Source of the DNA: Bradyrhizobium elkanii USDA 76
Lineage (GTDB): Bacteria; Pseudomonadota; Alphaproteobacteria; Rhizobiales; Xanthobacteraceae
NCBI RefSeq assembly: GCF_023278185.1
Contig: NZ_CP066356.1
Coordinates: 7,680,001 to 7,744,000 of the forward strand
DNA: 64,000 nucleotides
Direction of reading: 5' to 3'
In this document: one piece after another, positions 37,793-46,369 of the stretch
Position numbering within the stretch: position 1 is the stretch's first letter
How the letters are laid out: every line of letters begins with the position of its first letter
Program-made: the position numbers and the translations under genes
Notes under the pieces: model-generated
Told to the model about the DNA's origin: nothing
Database searches by the model: none
What the model saw: the letters and a program-made list of their open reading frames with translations, nothing else

Positions 37793-39580
37793 TTATGCCG
37801 GAATGCCCGCCTCACACAGCACGGCGACCATGCGGTCGCCCCATTCGACGGACTTGGTCGGAAAATTCTGCCGCGCGTAGGAAGCGCGGAGATCAGGCCG
37901 CAGCTTGAGCAGGCGGCCGGCGATAGCGCGCGCCTCGTCGAGACGCCCCGAGCCGACTTCATTCATGATCAATGCGCTGAGCGTGTGCGCATCTTCGCCG
38001 ATCACCAGCGCCTTGGCGGCGGCCGCACGGCCCTGCTCATACTGACCGAGCATGAAATGCGCGAAGCTGATTCCATTCCACATCGACGCCCGCCCGGGAT
38101 CGATCGGGCTGAGCTGCAGCCTACGCTCAAAACTTTCGATCGCGCGTGCCGGCTGGACGCACATGAGCGAAATCCAGCCGCGATATCCCCATGCCGCAGC
38201 ATCGTTCGAATTGAGCGAGATCGCCTCTTCGATCATGGTCTCAGCGCGATCGTAGTCGTGGCCGAGATAGGCAAACATGTGAGCCGCGCGCGCCAGCACG
38301 AACGGATCGTCGCTGGCCAGCGCGCAGGCGAACTCAGCGATCCGCAGCGCCTCTGCCAACTCCTCCGCGCCGGGGGGCGTGCCGCGCGTGGTCTGCTTCA
38401 GCAATGACGAATAGGCCAGCATGATCTGAGCAGCCGCATAATTGGGATCAAGCGCGCAGGCCTTGTTGAACCACTCGCCGAGTTCGGTGACGCCCCACTT
38501 GGAGCGGTCCGCATATGCCGCAATGCCTCTCAGGAAGAGATCGTAGCTGTCGAGACGATCGGTCGGCTTGCTTCGGGTTCGTTCGATCTCGCTCTGCTGG
38601 ATTTTTGGCGCTATCACGCTGACAACATTTGCGGTGACCTGGTCCTGCAGGTCGAACACGTCCTTCAGCTCACCGTCGAACCTGTCCGCCCAGAGATGCG
38701 TACCGCTGCCGGCCTCGATCAGTTGCGCGGTGATCCGAACGCGGCCGCTCGACTTGCGCACCGAACCTTCGAGCACGTATCGCACACCGAGTTCGCGCCC
38801 GACCTGCTTGATGTCGACGGGCTTTCCCTTGTAGGTGAAGCTTGAATTGCGCGCGATCACGAACAGCGATCTGAAGCGCGACAGCGCCGTGATGATGTCC
38901 TCGACGACGCCGTCGGCAAAGTATTCCTGCTCCGGATCGCCGCTCATATTCTGGAACGGCAGCACCGCGATGGAAGCCTTCTCGGCAAGCGCTGGTGAGG
39001 AAGCCGGAACGGTGAAGGCATGGTTCACGACCGTAGTCGCAGCCGCTGGAGAGGCGCCGCCGATGAGAAGCCTCCAAGCACGAATTGGCTCCGCAATATT
39101 CTTCAGGAGCTGCGGCCCCAAGTCCTCGAAGGTCGCATCGACCTTGCCGCGAACTTGCCGTTGCGCGTCGTCGGAGATGCAGACCCCGCCCGGTTCGGCA
39201 ATCCCCTCCAGGCGCGCTGCGATGTTGACGCCATCGCCAAAGATATCGTTGTCATCAAAAATGATGTCGCCGATGTGGATTCCGATTCGGAATTCGAGCC
39301 GCTGCTCCGTTGGTACGGCAGCATTCTGATCGGCCATTCGACGCTGAACTTCTACGGCGCTGCGCACCGCATCGACGGCGCTGGCGAATTCAACGAGTAT
39401 TCCGTCGCCGGTCGTTTTGACGACGCGGCCGCGATGCGCAGCCAGCGTCGGATCGAGCAGCATCCGCCTGACCGACTTCAGCCTGGCCAGGGTGCCTTCC
39501 TCGTCGATTCCCATCAGCCGGCTGTAGCCGGCGACATCCGCCGCCAGAACCGCTGCCAGACGCCGATCCACGGTAGTCAA
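37793..39580 (-). CDS. Class III adenylate/guanylate cyclase with TPR domain (paralogue 2)
   Basis: A 595-residue protein with the same architecture as the one at 22930. The cyclase domain (1-170) has AADVAGYSRLMG and VKTTGDGILVEF with both metal Asp residues. A TolB-like middle (FQNMSGDPEQEYFADG, RYVLEGSVRK) and C-terminal TPR repeats (DLFLRGIAAYAD, YRGWISLMCVQPARAIESFE) follow. The N-terminal 170 residues are about as similar to paralogue 1 as neighbours in a recent family can be, while the TPR parts diverge. It converges on the molybdenum hydroxylase operon, about 65 bases apart. Confidence 0.9.
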   Translation of the reverse strand: MTTVDRRLAAVLAADVAGYSRLMGIDEEGTLARLKSVRRMLLDPTLAAHRGRVVKTTGDGILVEFASAVDAVRSAVEVQRRMADQNAAVPTEQRLEFRIGIHIGDIIFDDNDIFGDGVNIAARLEGIAEPGGVCISDDAQRQVRGKVDATFEDLGPQLLKNIAEPIRAWRLLIGGASPAAATTVVNHAFTVPASSPALAEKASIAVLPFQNMSGDPEQEYFADGVVEDIITALSRFRSLFVIARNSSFTYKGKPVDIKQVGRELGVRYVLEGSVRKSSGRVRITAQLIEAGSGTHLWADRFDGELKDVFDLQDQVTANVVSVIAPKIQQSEIERTRSKPTDRLDSYDLFLRGIAAYADRSKWGVTELGEWFNKACALDPNYAAAQIMLAYSSLLKQTTRGTPPGAEELAEALRIAEFACALASDDPFVLARAAHMFAYLGHDYDRAETMIEEAISLNSNDAAAWGYRGWISLMCVQPARAIESFERRLQLSPIDPGRASMWNGISFAHFMLGQYEQGRAAAAKALVIGEDAHTLSALIMNEVGSGRLDEARAIAGRLLKLRPDLRASYARQNFPTKSVEWGDRMVAVLCEAGIPA

Positions 39581-39727
39581 GGCCTGCCCCCAGACGATGG
39601 GTTAGCGTTCGTCGCGGATCAAAGCATGGCCGACGGCCTCCGGGCTAGAGCAAACGTCTGCGAAGTTTGCCGACGCCGGGAATCGTGGCCTTGTCGGCGA
39701 CGATTTTGAGCCTATCGCCCGGCGGCT

Positions 39728-40345
39728 TCAGCGCGCCCGGGTCAGCGCCAGCCAGATGCCGCCGCCGATCATGAAGCCGCCTGAGATGCGCGACATCAGC
39801 CGGGTCCGCTCCCTGGAGAAGAACTTGCGGGCGCGGCCGGCCGCTAAGGCGTAGGCGGCGTCGGTCAGCACAGCGGTCGCCATGAAGGTGAGGCCGAGCA
39901 GCGCCACCTGCGGAACGTGCGGCTTGTCCATATCCATGAACTGCGGGATGAAGGCGCCGAAGAACACCAGCACCTTCGGGTTCGAAAGCAGCACCAGAAA
40001 GCCCTGCAGGAAGAAGCCGCCGCGCGGCGGCGGCGGCGTGTCGTCGGTGCTGACGCCCTCGACCGGCGAGCGGATCAGCTTGAAGCCGAGCCAGACCAGA
40101 TAGGCGGCGCCGGCAAAGCGCACCCAGTCGAACCAGTAGCCCATCGTCGCCATCAGCGAGGTCAGCCCGACCGCGACCGTGCCGATCACGATCGCAAGTC
40201 CGACCTGCGCGCCCAGCACGTTGGTGAGCGCCGCGCGCGTGCCGTAGCGCAGCCCGTTGGCGATCACCATCGTGACGATCGGACCGGGCAGCAGCGCCAG
40301 CGCGATGCAGGCGGCGACGAAGGCGAAATAGGCTTGCAGGGACAT
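39728..40345 (-). CDS. LysE-family amino-acid exporter 2
   Basis: A 205-residue inner-membrane exporter with about six hydrophobic segments. LLPGPIVTMVIANGLRYGTR at the N-terminus is the LysE/RhtB signature and LLSNPKVLVFFGAFIPQF the second block. It is more canonical (PGP) than the paralogue at 4371 (PGT). The start at 40345 agrees with the first membrane segment. Substrate unknown. Confidence 0.9.
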   Translation of the reverse strand: MSLQAYFAFVAACIALALLPGPIVTMVIANGLRYGTRAALTNVLGAQVGLAIVIGTVAVGLTSLMATMGYWFDWVRFAGAAYLVWLGFKLIRSPVEGVSTDDTPPPPRGGFFLQGFLVLLSNPKVLVFFGAFIPQFMDMDKPHVPQVALLGLTFMATAVLTDAAYALAAGRARKFFSRERTRLMSRISGGFMIGGGIWLALTRAR

Positions 40346-40410
40346 GGGGAGCTCGTTTGTTTCTTATCGTCATTATGCACGAGAGTGGCAGACATGGAAG
40401 CGCGTCGGCT

Positions 40411-40551
40411 CCCTCGCCCCGCTCTTGCGGGGAGAGGCTTGGGGTGAGGGGCTCTGTCCGCCAGGCGGTGCGAGTCGTTAGACCTGTACCCCCTCACCCG
40501 GATCGCATCTAGCGATGCGATCCGACCTCTCCCCGCAAGCGGGGCGAGGTG
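40411..40551. repeat. C-rich palindromic repeat (CTCGCCCCGC type)
   Basis: CTCGCCCCGCTCTTGCGGGG near 40414 and the complementary CCCCGCAAGCGGGGCGAG near 40531 form outer arms, each a small hairpin. Inside are TGGGGTGAGGGG and CCCCTCACCC, plus a GGATCGCAT/ATGCGATCC hairpin near 40500-40523. It fills the space between the LysE gene start and the next gene stop. Confidence 0.7.
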
Positions 40552-40565
40552 AAGAGAGATCACGC

Positions 40566-41102
40566 TCAACGGCCTTCCATTGCCGCGATCATCCATGCGC
40601 TGACTTCGCGCCCCTCCAGAAATTTCAACGTCGCGGCTTGCACGCGCCCAACATCGCCCCTGCCCTGCGCCGCCACCGCCATCAGATCGCAGCGATGCGA
40701 CACGGCGATCCCGATCGCAGTGCGATGTCCATCAAGGTCATAGACCCTGATCCGCCCCGGCATGTCGGCCACCCGGACGATATCGCCCGCGTTCAGCGGC
40801 ACGAAGCGCGGGCTGATCATGTCGACATCGGCAACGCGGTCGACCTCGTCGTCATCGGCGACGCCGCTGTCGCAGTTGCAGAAGCCGAGTTTCGGCCGGA
40901 GATAAACCTCGACGTCGCCGCCGCACTCCGCCGAGCCGCAGCGGAAGGCGCGGCCGGCAGGCCAGCCGTCGCGCGGGAACGGCCAGGCGATTTCACGCCA
41001 CGCAGCCGCGCCCGGCGGCGCCATCTCGTAGCCGGCAACGACGGAGAGCCCGCCGAGCACCAGGACCATCGCCGCGATGACCGGCCATGAGCGCATCATC
41101 GC
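40566..41102 (-). CDS. Hypothetical membrane-anchored protein
   Basis: About 178 residues with an N-terminal membrane anchor or signal (SWPVIAAMVLVLGGLSVVAG), then a globular region with four Cys (FRCGSAECGG and FCNCDSG), suggesting disulfides or a metal site in the periplasm. I do not recognise a family. It starts about five bases after the stop of the LVIVD protein gene and is likely co-transcribed with it. Two adjacent ATG codons (41102, 41099) are equally possible starts. Confidence 0.7.
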   Translation of the reverse strand, partial: AMMRSWPVIAAMVLVLGGLSVVAGYEMAPPGAAAWREIAWPFPRDGWPAGRAFRCGSAECGGDVEVYLRPKLGFCNCDSGVADDDEVDRVADVDMISPRFVPLNAGDIVRVADMPGRIRVYDLDGHRTAIGIAVSHRCDLMAVAAQGRGDVGRVQAATLKFLEGREVSAWMIAAMEGR

Positions 41103-41106
41103 GCGC

Positions 41107-42567
41107 TCACGGCAGACCGGCAATGGCGCGCGCCGCGCCGGTCAGTTCGAGAATATGCAGTCCGGTGTTGGCGCGATCGACCGCATAGATGTGGCCGCGC
41201 TCGTCGGTCTCGACATTGTTGGTCTGGATCGCGATCTTGCAGCGGTCCTTGCCGTCGATGGTGACACAGCGCTTGTCGGTCACAGCCGTGATGGAGGGAA
41301 TGAAGTACCCCACTTCCTTCGGATGATAGGGATCGCGGATGTCGAGCGCGCGGACGCCGGCGTTGAAGAAGGCGATGAAGGCCAGCTTCTTGTAGTAGAC
41401 CGGCGCCATGCTCTCGTTCGACGAATGCGAGCCGAACCGGCCGCCGCGCTCGCAGAACGCGCCGGAGGCCTCGGGCACCGTGTAGCTCGAGATCAGCATC
41501 GGCCGCGCCTCGGTGGTGACGTCGGCGAACCACACCATCTGCCGCGCCTCGCCGCATTCGTTCTGGATCGCTTCGTCGACGATCATCACGATGTCCCTGG
41601 TCTTGCCGTCCTTGTCATGGGCGAATTCGGCGATCGGCATGCCGGGCATCGGAAACACCGTGTGCGCGCCGTTCATGGCGGACAGCGGCATCCGCGCGAT
41701 CTCCGGGTATTTCAGATTGTCCGGCGTCGGCTGCTTCGGTCCGTTCAACAGCTTGTCGCGGTCGACGATCTGCAGGAAGCCGCCCTTGTTGGTGCCGTAG
41801 CCGAAATAGACGCGGTTGCCTTGCGGCCCGGTCGAGATCGGCCCGTGCAGTTCGGTCGGCACCGCGCCGGTCGCGCCCGGCTCCTGCCCGGGCAGGCCGA
41901 AGTCCCGGATCTTCGTTGGCTGCGCGGGATCGGAGAGATCATAGACCTGCGTCATGCGCCGCGTGCGCCAGTCCGGCGCGCCCGACACCAGGAAGGCGAT
42001 GCCGGTGCCGCATTCCCAAAAACTCTTGTGCGTGTCCTTCAACCCGCCGATCCGGGTGACGAGCACCGGATTGGCGGGATCGGCCACGTTCCAGATTTCA
42101 TGCGCCTCGCTGCCGAAGGTGCGCAGCATGTAGACCGCGTTGCGGTCGCCCTTCGGCAGATCCTTGCCGTCGCAGATCCGCACCATCTGCGCGCCGCCGG
42201 ATTCATACCTGCCTTCCTGTCCGGGAATGTGCCGCAGATATTTCGGATGCGCGGGATCGGTGACGTCGACGATCGAGGTGCCGTTCGGCTCGGCCTTGCC
42301 GGTCATCGGGTTGACGGGATCGGGAATGTCGTCGGTGCCGCCGTGATGGCCGATATAGGCGATCCATTTGTCGCCCTGATGATGGATGGTCGGCTGATAG
42401 GCGCTGCGCGCCTGCAAATCGTTCGTTCCAACCAGCCTCATGTTGGAGGCTTCGGGCGGGTCGCCGATCTTCTGCTGGGCGCTCGCACCATTCGCGAGCA
42501 GGACAAGAACCAACGTGCAGCAAACTGCCGTAACGCGACCGCCCATGCGCACCACCCAATGTTCCAC
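41107..42567 (-). CDS. LVIVD-repeat periplasmic protein
   Basis: A 486-residue exported protein with a signal peptide (TAVCCTLVLVLLANGASAQQ). The body is built of repeated blocks such as GTSIVDVTDPAHPKYL, HEIWNVADPANPVLV, QVYDLSDPAQPTKI and RALDIRDPYHPKEV, the LVIVD pattern of a beta-propeller. Nothing marks a catalytic site; such propellers usually bind proteins or small ligands. About eight Cys may form disulfides. The next gene downstream is a short membrane-anchored protein, possibly a partner. Confidence 0.82.
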   Translation of the reverse strand: MEHWVVRMGGRVTAVCCTLVLVLLANGASAQQKIGDPPEASNMRLVGTNDLQARSAYQPTIHHQGDKWIAYIGHHGGTDDIPDPVNPMTGKAEPNGTSIVDVTDPAHPKYLRHIPGQEGRYESGGAQMVRICDGKDLPKGDRNAVYMLRTFGSEAHEIWNVADPANPVLVTRIGGLKDTHKSFWECGTGIAFLVSGAPDWRTRRMTQVYDLSDPAQPTKIRDFGLPGQEPGATGAVPTELHGPISTGPQGNRVYFGYGTNKGGFLQIVDRDKLLNGPKQPTPDNLKYPEIARMPLSAMNGAHTVFPMPGMPIAEFAHDKDGKTRDIVMIVDEAIQNECGEARQMVWFADVTTEARPMLISSYTVPEASGAFCERGGRFGSHSSNESMAPVYYKKLAFIAFFNAGVRALDIRDPYHPKEVGYFIPSITAVTDKRCVTIDGKDRCKIAIQTNNVETDERGHIYAVDRANTGLHILELTGAARAIAGLP

Positions 42568-42629
42568 ACCAATCTGCGTTGGCTGCCGGTGAGGCTAGCA
42601 CGGCGCTGCCGGCCTCCAAACACACGCTC

Positions 42630-42659
42630 TTGACATGCAACCATTTGGTTGCCTATTAT
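42630..42659 (+). promoter_or_regulatory. Promoter and operator of the ArsR-SRPBCC operon
   Basis: TTGACA (42630-42635) and TATTAT (42654-42659) are a near-consensus sigma-70 promoter with 18-base spacing. Between them lies the perfect inverted repeat GCAACCA-TT-TGGTTGC (42637-42652), the obvious ArsR operator. With this -10 the transcript would begin at about the A of the ATG at 42667, and no ribosome site is seen. Confidence 0.75.
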
Positions 42660-42666
42660 CCGACCC

Positions 42667-42981
42667 ATGGATGAAGTCTTCAAAGCCCTCGCGGATGCCT
42701 CACGGCGAACGCTGCTTGACCGGCTTCACGATCAGAACGGGCAGTCGCTCGGTGAGCTCTGCGACGGTCTCGAGATGACGCGTCAGGCCGTCACCAAGCA
42801 CCTTGTGATTCTCGAGGAGGCCAACCTCGTCACCACGATCAAGCACGGCCGCGAGAAGCTGCACTATCTCAACCCGGTTCCGATCCATCAGATCGGCGAG
42901 CGGTGGATCAGGAAGTTCGAGCGCGGGAAACTCGCCGCGCTGAGCGAGTTGAAAAGACAATTGGAGAAGCGTGATGAGTAA
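42667..42981 (+). CDS. ArsR-family regulator of an SRPBCC operon
   Basis: A 104-residue winged-helix repressor: MDEVFKALADASRRTLLDRL, then LGELCDGLEMTRQAVTKHLV as the recognition helix region and REKLHYLNPVPIHQIGERWI as the wing and C-terminal helix. It lacks the Cys metal-binding motifs of metal sensors (only one Cys). ArsR proteins of this subtype are usually encoded with SRPBCC proteins, as here, and probably respond to the pathway ligand. The ATG at 42667 is used because the -10 box would place the transcript start there. Confidence 0.9.
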   Translation: MDEVFKALADASRRTLLDRLHDQNGQSLGELCDGLEMTRQAVTKHLVILEEANLVTTIKHGREKLHYLNPVPIHQIGERWIRKFERGKLAALSELKRQLEKRDE

Positions 42982-43438
42982 ACCGGACTACGTCTACGTC
43001 ACCTATATCGAGACCACGGCCGACAAGCTGTGGCACGCGCTGACGTCGAGCGAATTCACCGAACGGTTCTGGTTCGGCTATCGCGCCAGCTCCGACTGGA
43101 AGGTCGGCTCGCCTTACCATCTCGCCAAGGACGGCCGCCGCGCCGTGCAGGGCGAGGTGCTGATCGCCGATCCGCCGAACCGGCTCGCCTATAGCTGGGA
43201 CGTGGTGAAGGAAGGCGTAGAGCGCGAGGGGGTCTCGCGCGTGACCTTCGACATCGAACCGCACGGCGGGGTCGTCAAGCTGATCGTGACGCACAACAAC
43301 CTCGGTCCGAAGACGCTGCGCGACATCTCCGGCGGCTGGCCGATGGTGATTGCAAGCCTGAAGAGCTTCCTGGAAACGGGACACGAATTGCCGACCGACC
43401 TGCTCACGAGCTCCGCCAGGGAGGCCTACCATGCCTAA
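42974..43438 (+). CDS. SRPBCC (AHSA1-type) protein 1
   Basis: About 154 residues with the START-like SRPBCC fold: DYVYVTYIETTADKLWHALT at the N-terminus, SPYHLAKDGRRAVQGEVLIA in the sheet, and the long C-terminal helix GWPMVIASLKSFLETG. These proteins bind hydrophobic ligands. The start overlaps the ArsR gene by eight bases; a GTG at 42971 is an alternative start. It is the first of three related proteins in a row. Confidence 0.87.
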   Translation: MSKPDYVYVTYIETTADKLWHALTSSEFTERFWFGYRASSDWKVGSPYHLAKDGRRAVQGEVLIADPPNRLAYSWDVVKEGVEREGVSRVTFDIEPHGGVVKLIVTHNNLGPKTLRDISGGWPMVIASLKSFLETGHELPTDLLTSSAREAYHA

Positions 43439-43898
43439 GCCCGAGTTCGCCTACGTCACCTACATCGAGACCACGCCGGAGAAGCTGTGGGACGCACTGA
43501 CCAGGAGCACGTTCACGCGGCAATACTGGTTCGACACCGAGCTGCAATCGGACTGGAAGGTCGGCTCGCCGCTCGCGCTGGTGATGGGCGGCAAGACCAC
43601 CGACACCGGCGAGATCCTCGAGGCCGATAGGCCGCGGCGCCTCGCCTACACCTTCAAGCACGTGCTCGACGAGGACATGCGCAAGGAGCCGGCAACCAAG
43701 GTGGTCTTCACGCTCGAAGCCCATGGCAAGATCGTGAAGCTGACCGTGACCCATGAGGGCTTCGGCGCGGGCAGCAAGCTGCTCGACGGCATTTCCAAGG
43801 GCTGGCCGGCGATCCTGTCGGGGCTCAAGAGCCTGCTCGAGACCGGCAAGGCGGTCACCATCCCGCCGGCCGCGCTCGGGATCGACGGCTTCGAATGA
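43431..43898 (+). CDS. SRPBCC (AHSA1-type) protein 2
   Basis: A 155-residue protein closely similar to protein 1 (YVTYIETTPEKLWDALT, SDWKVGSPLALV, WPAILSGLKSLLETG). It overlaps protein 1 by eight bases. The similarity and overlap point to a tandem duplication inside the operon. Ligand unknown. Confidence 0.87.
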   Translation: MPKPEFAYVTYIETTPEKLWDALTRSTFTRQYWFDTELQSDWKVGSPLALVMGGKTTDTGEILEADRPRRLAYTFKHVLDEDMRKEPATKVVFTLEAHGKIVKLTVTHEGFGAGSKLLDGISKGWPAILSGLKSLLETGKAVTIPPAALGIDGFE

Positions 43899-44446
43899 CA
43901 ATGAAAATCTATCGACGGGTACGAACGGACATGAACATCGAGAAATTCAAACCGGCGATCGTCTATGCGATCTACATCGCCGCCGCGCCCGAGAAGGTGT
44001 GGCAGGCTTTGACGACTGCCGAACTCAGCCGGCAGTACTTCTCCGGCAACGCGGTCGAGGTCGATCTGCGGATCGGCGGCGCCTACATCGTGCGGACGCC
44101 GGACGGCGCGCTGCACATCTCCGGCGAGGTGATCGAGTGCGATCCCCTGAAGCGGCTGACCGTCACCTTCAACGTCAACTGGCCGCAGCTGGTCGAAAAG
44201 CTCGGGCCGACGCTCGTCACTTACGAGATCGAGCCGGCCGGCGACGGCGTGAAGCTGACGCTGCTGCAATCGCATGACCGTCCGATCAGCGACGACATCC
44301 TGTCGGGCGGCCGCACCGGCTGGCCGGCGATCCTCTCCAGCCTGAAGAGCCTCGTGGAGACCGGCAAGGCCATGGTGATCCCGATGCAGCCGCCAGCGCG
44401 CATGATGGCCGCGCTGAAGCAATTGGGCATTGCGATGCCGTCGTGA
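43895..44446 (+). CDS. SRPBCC (AHSA1-type) protein 3
   Basis: A 183-residue relative, more divergent (AIYIAAAPEKVWQALTTAEL, GWPAILSSLKSLVETG). The C-terminal tail PARMMAALKQLGIAMPS is extra. The ATG at 43895 overlaps the previous stop as ATGA; the SRPBCC fold itself begins only at the Met of MNIEKFKP (43931), which could be the real start. It is the last gene of the ArsR operon before a palindromic repeat. Confidence 0.85.
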   Translation: MTMKIYRRVRTDMNIEKFKPAIVYAIYIAAAPEKVWQALTTAELSRQYFSGNAVEVDLRIGGAYIVRTPDGALHISGEVIECDPLKRLTVTFNVNWPQLVEKLGPTLVTYEIEPAGDGVKLTLLQSHDRPISDDILSGGRTGWPAILSSLKSLVETGKAMVIPMQPPARMMAALKQLGIAMPS

Positions 44447-44474
44447 GGATGGCGATACAGCCATCCCATACTCC

Positions 44475-44598
44475 GCCGTCGTCCCGGCGAAGGCCGGGAC
44501 CCATTACCACCGCTCCAGGCGGTTGGAGTTCGCTGGGACCACAGCGTCGCAAAACACAAGCATTTGTGGTTGGGTCCCGGCTTTCGCCGGGACGACGG
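44475..44598. repeat. Long palindromic repeat (copy 4)
   Basis: CCGTCGTCCCGGCGAAGGCC at the left and GGCTTTCGCCGGGACGACGG at the right are near-perfect arms around about 85 bases. It belongs with the elements at 1556, 6571 and 6771. It has TGGGTCCCGG but not GTCAAGC at the position equal to the IS110 insertion site, so it would match only one guide half. Confidence 0.8.
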
Positions 44599-44607
44599 CG
44601 GAGAAAA

Positions 44608-46218
44608 CTACCCCAGCGCCCTCAGCTCCCGCCGCAGCACCTTGCCCGTCGCCGTCATCGGCAGGCTGTCGGCGAACTGCACGAAGCGGGGATATTCGTG
44701 GGCGGCGAGCTGGACCTTGACGAACTCCTGGATCTCGCGCGCCAGGGCATCGCCCGGCGCGTAGCCCGGCCGCAGCACGATCCAGGCCTTGATCGATTCG
44801 GTGCGGATCGGGTCGGGAATGCCGACCACCGCCGACATCGCGACCGCCGGATGCTTCATCAGCGTGTGCTCGATCTCGGACGGGCCGACGCGATAGCCGG
44901 CCGTGGTGATGACGTCGTCCTCGCGGCTGACGTACCAGAAATAGCCGTCCTCATCCTGCACGCCGAGATCGCCGGTCAGCAGGAATTCGCCGGCATATTT
45001 CTTCGCGGTCGCTTCCGGATTGCGCCAGTACTCGATCATGGTGCAGGGGCACGGCTGGCGCACGCCGATGATGCCGCGCTGGCCCCGCGGCAGCTCCTCG
45101 CCCTTCTCGTTGACGATGCGGACGTCGAAGCCGGGCGTGGCGCGGCCCATCGAGCCCGGACGGATCGGAAACAGGTTGGAATTGCTGCCGATCACGAGAT
45201 TGCATTCGGTCTGGCCGAACACCTCATGGGCGTCGATGCCGAAGGTGTCGCGCACCCAGTCGAGCAATTCGCCGCCGAGCGACTCGCCGCCGGTGAAGAT
45301 GCTGCGCAGCCTGACGCCGGAATTTTTCACATTGGCCTGCCGCATCAGCTTCAGCGCGGTCGGCGGCAGGAACACGTTGCGGATGCCGAGCTCGGCCATC
45401 ATTTGCATCGCCGCCTGCGGCTCGAACTTGCGGGCGCGGTGCCCGACCATCGGAATGCCGTGGTACCAGAACGCGAACAGGCCGTTGATCAGGCCGCCGA
45501 TCCAGGCCCAGTCGGCCGGCGTCCACATCAGGTCACCTGGCCGTGGCAGGAAGTTGTGGCACATCTCGACATTGGGCAGATGGCCGAGCACGACGCGATG
45601 CGCATGCAGCGCGCCCTTCGGATTGCCCGTGGTGCCCGACGTGTAGATGATCAGCGCGGGATCGTCGGCCGAGGTGTCGACGGTCGCGAACTCCGGCGAC
45701 GCCGACTTGATCGCGCTCCAGAACGGCTTCGTCCCCGCCGGCGTCTTTTCGCCGACGATATAGACGCTCTTCAACTCGGGCAGGCGATCGCGGATTTTCG
45801 CGATCTTCTCCCAGCCTGCTTCATCGGTGATCACGGCCTTGGCCGCAGAATTCGATAACCGGAATTCGAGCGCGTCCTCGCCGAACAGCGCGAACAGCGG
45901 GATCGAGATCATCGCGGCGCGAAACGCCGCGAGATGCGCGACCGGCAGTTCGAGCGATTGCGACAGGAACACCGCGACACGGTCGCCGCGCACCAGCCCG
46001 TCGGCTGTCAGCACATTGGCGAAGCGGCGCGAGGCGTCCGCCACCTCGTCAAACGAGGTGCGCGTGGTGCCGCCATCCTCGTCGACATAGACCAGCGCGA
46101 GCCGCCCGGTACCGTCGGCATGGCGGTCGCAGCACGCGGTCGCCATGTTGAAGCGCGCGGGAACGTCCCAGCGGAAGTTGCGATAGAGCTCGTCGTAGGT
46201 TTTGGCTTCCTGAAGCAT
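44608..46218 (-). CDS. Acyl-CoA synthetase (AMP-binding)
   Basis: A 536-residue adenylate-forming enzyme. IIYTSGTTGNPKGALHAHR is the AMP/ATP motif, EVFGQTECNLVIG the second, and LTGDLGVQDEDGYFWYVSRE the third; the C-terminal MTATGKVLRREL holds the catalytic Lys. It activates a carboxylic acid to acyl-AMP and then acyl-CoA. The PADWAWIGGLINGLF segment is typical of medium-chain acyl-CoA ligases. No beta-oxidation genes lie next to it, so the acid is unknown. Confidence 0.9.
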   Translation of the reverse strand: MLQEAKTYDELYRNFRWDVPARFNMATACCDRHADGTGRLALVYVDEDGGTTRTSFDEVADASRRFANVLTADGLVRGDRVAVFLSQSLELPVAHLAAFRAAMISIPLFALFGEDALEFRLSNSAAKAVITDEAGWEKIAKIRDRLPELKSVYIVGEKTPAGTKPFWSAIKSASPEFATVDTSADDPALIIYTSGTTGNPKGALHAHRVVLGHLPNVEMCHNFLPRPGDLMWTPADWAWIGGLINGLFAFWYHGIPMVGHRARKFEPQAAMQMMAELGIRNVFLPPTALKLMRQANVKNSGVRLRSIFTGGESLGGELLDWVRDTFGIDAHEVFGQTECNLVIGSNSNLFPIRPGSMGRATPGFDVRIVNEKGEELPRGQRGIIGVRQPCPCTMIEYWRNPEATAKKYAGEFLLTGDLGVQDEDGYFWYVSREDDVITTAGYRVGPSEIEHTLMKHPAVAMSAVVGIPDPIRTESIKAWIVLRPGYAPGDALAREIQEFVKVQLAAHEYPRFVQFADSLPMTATGKVLRRELRALG

Positions 46219-46369
46219 GGCGGCAGATTAGAGCCTTTTCCGTTCCGATGGAATCGGCACGGGCGCCAGATTCTCGTTTTGACGGGTTTTCTTCACGCCA
46301 ACCGGTATCCGCTTCGCTCGAAACGCTCTGGAGCCGTCAGACCACAAACCCTCCTTGAGGAGAAAGCGG

